NCBI RefSeq assembly: GCF_015500095.1
Contig: NZ_CP062983.1
Location: 5,022,001-5,086,000 of the forward strand
Length of the DNA stretch: 64,000 nucleotides
Direction of reading: 5' to 3'
Origin: Phototrophicus methaneseepsis
GTDB lineage: Bacteria > Chloroflexota > Anaerolineae > Aggregatilineales > Phototrophicaceae
Shown: positions 59,234 through 64,000 of the stretch, one piece after another
Layout: each line of letters opens with the position of its first letter
How positions within the stretch are numbered: position 1 is the stretch's first letter
The notes under the pieces: model-generated
What the model saw: the letters and a program-made list of their open reading frames with translations, nothing else
Told to the model about the DNA's origin: nothing
Databases searched by the model: none
Made by a program: the position numbers and the translations under genes

Positions 59234-60067
59234 ATGCCGACTGCAAACTACGATAAGCTATTAGAGCCTATTTCTGACATTCGTGTGACGTGCGAATCGC
59301 TCCTGACGGAAGCATTTGGACGTATGGGCGGGGATCAGCGCGAGAGCGTTAAGACGATGTATGCCAGCGCGGGGGGCCTCTATGCACTGGTGATGGATAT
59401 TATTACGTCGCTCGGCCTGACCAATGTGGCACGCCGTCGGTACATCCGTGATAAAGCCTCAGACGTGATTGTCCCCTTAATTGAGGAAAGCCAATCTTTG
59501 CTGGATGGCGTTGATGGCCCGCTGGAAGAAGAACAGACCGTCGCGATCATGTTCATCAATGAGGTCAGCCATAATCTCCGGCAAAACTTCCGCGTGTTGT
59601 GGAACTACAGCGAAGCTTTGCATCGTATTGGGCGGCTCAATAAACGGATTGTCGATGTGACCTTGCTGTTCGAAAGCCTGAAAGCGCCCACATCCTATCC
59701 TCTCAACATCGTTTACGAAGTGGTGCCCAATGTGCCGGATATTTTTTGCGATAAAACGCGCATCACTCAGGCGCTAGAGGCACTGATTGATAATGTCGCA
59801 CGGCATAGTGGCAGCGATGTAGTCCATATACGGGCTTCTCGTGAACGCGGCATGATCCTGATTACTGTACGCGATCAGGGTAACGGCATCCCGGCCAACG
59901 CGATGAAAAACGTGCTGGAGCCATTCTTCCAGGTCGATACGATTACAGATGGCCTGGGGCTGGGCCTGCCAATGGCCGCGGCTCTGGTAAGCTGGCATCA
60001 AGGGCAAATGCGCCTGAAAAATGATAATGGGCTTGTCGTCGAACTCTATCTGCCTATCGCAACTTAG
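59234..60067 (+). CDS. Soluble histidine-kinase-like protein A
   Basis: 277 residues, no membrane segment, no HAMP. Two HisKA-like helical pairs (about 10-60 and 97-145); the first lacks a phosphoacceptor, the second has NEVSHNLRQNF, where His113 is kept but the usual following Pro is Asn. The HATPase part (about 170-275) is good: ALEALIDNVARHSG, VRDQGNGIP and GLGLGLPMA. Therefore ATP binding is likely; autophosphorylation is uncertain. It begins about 100 bases after herA, and its partner regulator is not adjacent. Confidence 0.83.
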   Translation: MPTANYDKLLEPISDIRVTCESLLTEAFGRMGGDQRESVKTMYASAGGLYALVMDIITSLGLTNVARRRYIRDKASDVIVPLIEESQSLLDGVDGPLEEEQTVAIMFINEVSHNLRQNFRVLWNYSEALHRIGRLNKRIVDVTLLFESLKAPTSYPLNIVYEVVPNVPDIFCDKTRITQALEALIDNVARHSGSDVVHIRASRERGMILITVRDQGNGIPANAMKNVLEPFFQVDTITDGLGLGLPMAAALVSWHQGQMRLKNDNGLVVELYLPIAT

Positions 60068-60080
60068 CGACCGATTCGAT

Positions 60081-60971
60081 ATGTCAACTGCTTCTACACC
60101 TCGTTTACCAACGACCAGGCAACTCAGAGATCACTTCCTCATCCCAGTGACAGCTATCCTGAACATGAGCGAAGCCATGCTGATGGGCCGCCATGGGCCG
60201 CTGAATGATGAACAGCGAGAATATTTACAGACGATCCAGGATAACGCCCTGCAAGCGTTCAGCTTTAATCAGCGCATGATCCAGCATTATGGCACCAATG
60301 GCCTTGAGGGGCTGAGTGAGTATTCTCATGATTGGCTGACCCCTATTGCCAGCATCATCAGCTATTGTGACCTGCTGTTGTTAGAGTACCTTGTCGGGGA
60401 TTTGCAGGATGAGCAGAAGGCCCTGCTGCAAAAGGCCTATTACCGCGCGCATGCGCTGCAGCGGCAAATCCAGAATGTGATTGATTACTCCCGCCTGGAA
60501 GCACATCTGGAACGCCCCATGAGTTCCTTCCCGCTGGATGAAGTCTTCAAACAAGATGCAATCATCGTCCAGAGCAGCGTTCCCATTCATTGGGAACTAC
60601 CGGAGTATACGCCTGTGGTGATGAGCAGCAAGCTTTATATCAGCCATACGCTGAATGCGCTGCTGGATAACGCTGCTAAGTTTACGCGGGCGGGCTATAT
60701 TACCGTCACGGGGCAGGTGATTAATCGTCACGTTGATATCACCGTGACAGATACCGGCATTGGCATCCCCCATACCTTGCAGGATCGCGTCTTCCAGCCT
60801 TTTTACCAGCTTACACCGCGTACACCCGGCCTAGGGCTTGGGCTGTATATCGCCCAGGCTTATGTAGCACAACAAGGCAGTCGCCTGCTCATGCACAGCA
60901 CGCCTGATGTGGGCACGCAATTCCAATTCAGCATTCCCCTTTCTGACCAGCAGCTCCCCAAAGAAGACTAG
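60081..60971 (+). CDS. Soluble histidine-kinase-like protein B
   Basis: 296 residues from ATG 60081, just after protein A's stop. Two HisKA-like repeats: the first (about 12-65) degenerate, the second with EYSHDWLTPIASIISY, a standard phosphoacceptor context. The HATPase domain (about 180-290) has ALLDNAAKFTRAGY, TDTGIGIP and GLGLGLYIAQ, all intact. No sensor or membrane part. Together with A it forms a tandem pair, probably co-transcribed. The signal may reach it through another protein (inference). Confidence 0.85.
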   Translation: MSTASTPRLPTTRQLRDHFLIPVTAILNMSEAMLMGRHGPLNDEQREYLQTIQDNALQAFSFNQRMIQHYGTNGLEGLSEYSHDWLTPIASIISYCDLLLLEYLVGDLQDEQKALLQKAYYRAHALQRQIQNVIDYSRLEAHLERPMSSFPLDEVFKQDAIIVQSSVPIHWELPEYTPVVMSSKLYISHTLNALLDNAAKFTRAGYITVTGQVINRHVDITVTDTGIGIPHTLQDRVFQPFYQLTPRTPGLGLGLYIAQAYVAQQGSRLLMHSTPDVGTQFQFSIPLSDQQLPKED

Positions 60972-61407
60972 GCATATAGTTGTTCTAGAGGATGTTTTAG
61001 GTGTTAGGCGTGCCTCCCAGGCAGAGTGCACCTCAGCAAAACTTGCCTGCACAAAGCGTCAACACAGCCTGATTTTCGTTGATATGGATAATCCTGCTCA
61101 GATAGCCTAAGCGAGCCTAATTTGTGCAGGTTGGACAAGAATTCCGCCAATGAATTCAACTGCGGTACAATAATAATATTAAAGTAAACTTAATAACTTT
61201 ATGTGACTGAGACAGTCCCTCTGATAATCGGGATACTCTGGTTTGGTTTTATTCTTTTGATTTTATGATGCGGCAGATCACACTGCGTTATTATGCCTAC
61301 TTAATCCTTATTCATCACCTTTTAGCACAAAATTGATCCTGATCTCCGAACTTCGATGCCATATGCCATGCTGCACAGGTATACGACGGTAGCTGCGAGG
61401 GAACACT
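60972..61407. other. Intergenic region, 436 bp
   Basis: The gap between kinase-like protein B and the GNAT gene. It is AT-rich in the middle (AATAATAATATTAAAGTAAA around 61170) and probably includes the GNAT promoter, but no confident -35/-10 was found. No gene, tRNA or repeat array is seen. Confidence 0.5.
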
Positions 61408-61980
61408 ATGAGAAACATTTTTGACTTTTCGTCTTTTCCCATTCTGGAAACAGACCGCCTCCGCCTGCGACAAATGAAACCCAGCGATGTGACAGCGTTG
61501 CTGCGCCACTTTGGCAATCCTGAGGTAGTCAAATTCATCGACATGAAGCCGATCAAGACGCTTGAGCAGGCCGATGAATGGTTGCAATGGATGGGGGGCT
61601 TCTTCGCCGCAAAGGATGGCTTGCGCTGGGGCATTGTGCTGAAAGAAAATGACCAATTTATCGGTTCTGCGGGGCTGCACAACTGGAACCAGGAAAGCCA
61701 CTATGCGGAGATCGGCCTGGATATTACGCCGCCCTATTGGGGTCAAGGCTATGCAACAGAAACCCTGACGCGGTTGGTGCAGTTCGGCTGGGAAAGTATG
61801 AACCTCAACCGCATCGAGGCCGATGTCGTCAAAGGCAATCATGCTTCGATGCATGTGCTGCAAAAAATTGGCTTTAAGCAAGAAGGTGTCCTGCGGCAGC
61901 GCTTGCGCAAAGGCGGCAAATATTATGATTTGCACCTGTTCGGTTTACTACGCTGCGATTCTGAAGAGATCAGTGTATAG
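61408..61980 (+). CDS. RimJ/RimL-type GNAT acetyltransferase
   Basis: 190 residues. The N-terminal ETDRLRLRQMKPSDVTALL is the family start, YAEIGLDITPPYWGQGYATETLTRLVQFGW holds the CoA loop (Gly-x-Gly-Tyr-Ala), and NLNRIEADVVKGNHASMHVLQKIGF the substrate-side helix. Such enzymes acetylate N-termini of ribosomal proteins or antibiotics; the target here is unknown. A GAGGG site precedes the ATG. It sits between two kinase-like genes without obvious functional link. Confidence 0.9.
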   Translation: MRNIFDFSSFPILETDRLRLRQMKPSDVTALLRHFGNPEVVKFIDMKPIKTLEQADEWLQWMGGFFAAKDGLRWGIVLKENDQFIGSAGLHNWNQESHYAEIGLDITPPYWGQGYATETLTRLVQFGWESMNLNRIEADVVKGNHASMHVLQKIGFKQEGVLRQRLRKGGKYYDLHLFGLLRCDSEEISV

Positions 61981-62012
61981 TTACACAGTAACCGATTCTA
62001 TCTAGCCGAGAC

Positions 62013-62846
62013 ATGATACAAGACCCTGCCCATCACCTTGCTGCGATTCATGCCGCGGCAACAGCCCTACTCATGCATGCAGAGCCGCTCGATGCCCAAC
62101 AACGCACCTTTATCGAGCATATCGCCCGCACGAGTGCACAACTAGAGACTTTAGTCGCAGGTTTGCCGCCTACAGAGGCCGCATGGCAGCAGGTCATCCC
62201 CGTCCTGGGGGAAACGTTCAGCAAGCCACAGGCGGCGCTCTTCGGCTATGCGCGGATGCTGCTGGAACATCCGGCTCAGTTTGGCAGTGCGCCCCCTACG
62301 GAGTGGCAGCAAGCCCAACTAGAGACGATCTACCAGCACGGTATCGCCCTGGCACAAACCACTGAAACGCTCAAGCAAAATGCCTTCGCCGCGCGGCAGG
62401 CCCGCCGACAACAACCCGCTGCCGCCTTCGACCTGGTGAGCTTACTTTGGCAGCAGGCCCCGCTTTATCAATTCTGGCTCAAACCTTACCCGGTGCGGCT
62501 GCATTTCGGCCTGGATGCGATGCTGCCCCCCGCCTATGGACGGCCCTATCACGTGGATGAGCTGATCCGGCATACGCTGGTGACGATGGCGAGTGAACTT
62601 GTCGAATATGGTGATCTACGGCTGGGGGTAGAGGCTGATATGATCCAGAAGCACGTTTCTGTATCCATCTTCTGCACAGGCATTCAGCTTACTTCGCAGG
62701 AAATCGCGACCCTGTATCAGAAGCAGGGGCGACACCTATACGAGAAGCACTTACAAGAAGATGGCGGCAGTCTGGACTATCAACGAGAAGCGGGTCATGG
62801 TGCCAGCGTGATTGTGCATCTACAGGTCGCCTATCCCGCGCTATAA
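62013..62846 (+). CDS. Soluble histidine-kinase-like protein C, ATPase site lost
   Basis: 277 residues resembling proteins A and B in layout: two helical HisKA-like repeats (about 5-50 and 60-125) and a C-terminal HATPase-shaped part. No phosphoacceptor His in either repeat and no intact N, G1 or G2 boxes (SIFCTGIQL and GAS VIVHLQV replace them). It is therefore probably a pseudo-kinase. The similarity is in plan, not strong identity, so a shared origin is inference. Starts 32 bases after the GNAT stop. Confidence 0.7.
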   Translation: MIQDPAHHLAAIHAAATALLMHAEPLDAQQRTFIEHIARTSAQLETLVAGLPPTEAAWQQVIPVLGETFSKPQAALFGYARMLLEHPAQFGSAPPTEWQQAQLETIYQHGIALAQTTETLKQNAFAARQARRQQPAAAFDLVSLLWQQAPLYQFWLKPYPVRLHFGLDAMLPPAYGRPYHVDELIRHTLVTMASELVEYGDLRLGVEADMIQKHVSVSIFCTGIQLTSQEIATLYQKQGRHLYEKHLQEDGGSLDYQREAGHGASVIVHLQVAYPAL

Positions 62847-62898
62847 TGCCGCTGCGATCATCGCCTATCTTTAGACACATCATCAACTGGATAACCTC

Positions 62899-63663
62899 GT
62901 GGGTGGAACCCTCCTGAATATCGTCACCGTCGCTATTGGCAGCCTGATTGGCATGAGCATTGGCAATCGCCTGCCGGAGCGCATCCAGAAATCCGTATTA
63001 ACGGGCCTGGGCCTAATCACACTGGTCGTCGGCTTCCAGAATGCGAACCTGACTGGCAATATCATCATTCCGCTGCTCTCAACGGTGATTGGCGTCATCA
63101 TTGGGGAGTGGCTGCGCATTGATGCGGCCCTGGAGCGCTTGGGAGGTTACCTGCAAGAGCGCTTTGGCAGCGCTGAATCAGGCGATGCCGCCAGCACACG
63201 CGAGCGCTTCATCACGGGCTTTGTGACGGCCAGCCTCGTCTTCTGCGTGGGGCCGCTGACCTTCGTCGGTGCCATACAGGATGGCATGGGGCTAGCGAGC
63301 GGCTTCCAATTCCTGGCGATTAAGAGCGTGCTGGACGGCTTCGCGGCGATGGCATTCGCGGCAAGCTTCGGCCTGGGAGTATTGTTCACAATCATCACGG
63401 TGCTGGTCGTTCAGGGTGGGCTGGCGTTGATTGGCAGTGTGCTTGTGCAAATGATGACCACACCCGGTATGACCGATGCCCTGGCACAGGACCCAGCAAT
63501 CATCGAAATGACAGCCGTCGGGGGCATTTTGCTGCTGGGGCTGGCGCTCGTCCTGCTGGATGTGCAAAAGCCACGCATTGCGAACTTTTTACCGGCTCTG
63601 CTGGTCGCGCCCTTGCTGGTAACCATCGCGGGCATGCTGAATATCGCTATTTACCCGCTGTAA
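62899..63663 (+). CDS. DUF554-family membrane protein
   Basis: 254 residues with six or seven membrane helices. The N-terminus GGTLLNIVTVAIGSLIGMSIG and the block VGPLTFVGAIQDGMGLASGFQFLAIKSVLDGFAAMAFAASFGLGVLF are diagnostic for DUF554. It is proposed as a possible transporter family of unknown substrate. The start is GTG 62899 with a moderate site. It is followed by a lipoprotein gene 26 bases on, likely in the same operon. Confidence 0.92.
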   Translation: MGGTLLNIVTVAIGSLIGMSIGNRLPERIQKSVLTGLGLITLVVGFQNANLTGNIIIPLLSTVIGVIIGEWLRIDAALERLGGYLQERFGSAESGDAASTRERFITGFVTASLVFCVGPLTFVGAIQDGMGLASGFQFLAIKSVLDGFAAMAFAASFGLGVLFTIITVLVVQGGLALIGSVLVQMMTTPGMTDALAQDPAIIEMTAVGGILLLGLALVLLDVQKPRIANFLPALLVAPLLVTIAGMLNIAIYPL

Positions 63664-63689
63664 AGTAACATAGATTCAAAGGCCATTTT

Positions 63690-64000
63690 ATGTGCTTTTC
63701 ACGTTTTTTTAGCGGGTTGTTGATGCTGCTGCCCTTCTTTGCCCTGGCCGCCTGCGATCAGGCTGCTGTACATGGTAGCGGTAACTATGTGACGCAAACA
63801 CACAATATCATCGATTTTACGAGCCTGCGCGTCGAAACCACAGGCGAAATCCACATCACCATAGGCGAATCCCCCACACTGAGCGTTGCCGCCTACGAGA
63901 ATATCCTGCCGCTGCTCACCTTCTCGGTTGAAGATGGTGTGCTGGTGCTCAACCAGGCAGAAGGCACAGGTTACGTCACAGACCAGCCTATTGCGATGAC
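63690..64000 (+). CDS. DUF2807-type lipoprotein, truncated by the window end
   Basis: 103 complete codons from ATG 63690, with no stop before base 64000, so the C-terminus lies outside. A signal peptide ends with a lipobox at LAAC; the start of the mature part HGSGNYVTQTHNIIDFTSLRVETTGEIHITIGE matches the DUF2807 head GIN beta-helix family. Family members are surface or periplasmic proteins of unknown role. AAAGG lies upstream. Probably co-transcribed with the DUF554 gene. Confidence 0.85.
   Translation, partial: MCFSRFFSGLLMLLPFFALAACDQAAVHGSGNYVTQTHNIIDFTSLRVETTGEIHITIGESPTLSVAAYENILPLLTFSVEDGVLVLNQAEGTGYVTDQPIAM

Noticed and set aside
1-64000. tRNA, rRNA or CRISPR loci
   Set aside because: I scanned for tRNA TpsiC-type arms (GGTTCGAATCC-like), rRNA stretches and evenly spaced short repeats and saw none that hold up; GGTTCGA at 12121 is inside the S9 peptidase gene.

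Overview
The window is a dense, mixed-strand bacterial chromosome segment with about 54 protein-coding genes. No rRNA, tRNA or CRISPR array was seen. Base composition is moderate, starts are ATG, GTG and TTG with clear Shine-Dalgarno motifs, and several genes overlap by 4 to 19 bases. The gene mix includes an extracytoplasmic Ser/Thr kinase paired with a WD40-type lipoprotein, beta-propeller proteins, Clp_N-only proteins, many TIR proteins, a HerA/NurA locus and a bacterial E1/E2/JAB cassette. This mix most resembles a Chloroflexota (Anaerolineae-like) bacterium. That assignment is inference from content; no marker gene in the window proves it. || Layout. 1-7.1 kb: a truncated unknown protein, a DsbA-like membrane-anchored thioredoxin protein, the GTPase RsgA, and a Ser/Thr kinase overlapping a WD40 lipoprotein. 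7.1-13.9 kb: peptide deformylase, a large cNMP/PH-domain membrane protein, an S9 peptidase, a nucleoside hydrolase and a MarR regulator. 13.9-22.8 kb: a secreted protein, RsmG, a hydrolase-like protein, a CNNM/CorC protein, a TIR plus DNA-glycosylase pair, a PfkB kinase, NudL and a PCMT-like methyltransferase. 23.3-26.1 kb: an E2-JAB-E1 ubiquitin-like conjugation cassette. 26.5-31.2 kb: a beta-propeller membrane protein and a Clp_N protein translationally coupled to a response regulator and histidine kinase. 31.4-36.1 kb: a GNAT, an FGE-sulfatase-like protein, an ArsR regulator and GalU. 36.3-39.4 kb: a macrodomain protein followed by a TIR-DarT-like fusion, resembling a rebuilt DarTG toxin-antitoxin pair. 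39.7-52.1 kb: mostly metabolic and envelope genes (GNAT, acyl-CoA carboxylase beta, TIR-HEAT, M23 peptidase, DUF6159, a hydroxyacid dehydrogenase, MBL, ATP-grasp, SDR, a hydrolase-like protein). 52.5-59.1 kb: nurA, a HAS-barrel protein, three zinc-ribbon proteins, an AT-rich TIR gene between inverted repeats, and herA. 59.2-64 kb: three histidine-kinase-like soluble proteins, a GNAT, DUF554, and a truncated DUF2807 lipoprotein. || How it fits together. Three candidate conflict or stress modules stand out: (a) the minimal ubiquitin-like conjugation operon with no recognisable ubiquitin-like protein; (b) the macrodomain / TIR-DarT-like pair; (c) the nurA-HAS-zinc ribbon-herA locus with an inserted TIR gene. 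Four separate TIR genes occur in 64 kb; three keep the catalytic-type glutamate. Around these lie ordinary housekeeping genes, so this is not a single transferred island. All family calls come from reading motifs by eye; no database search was run.
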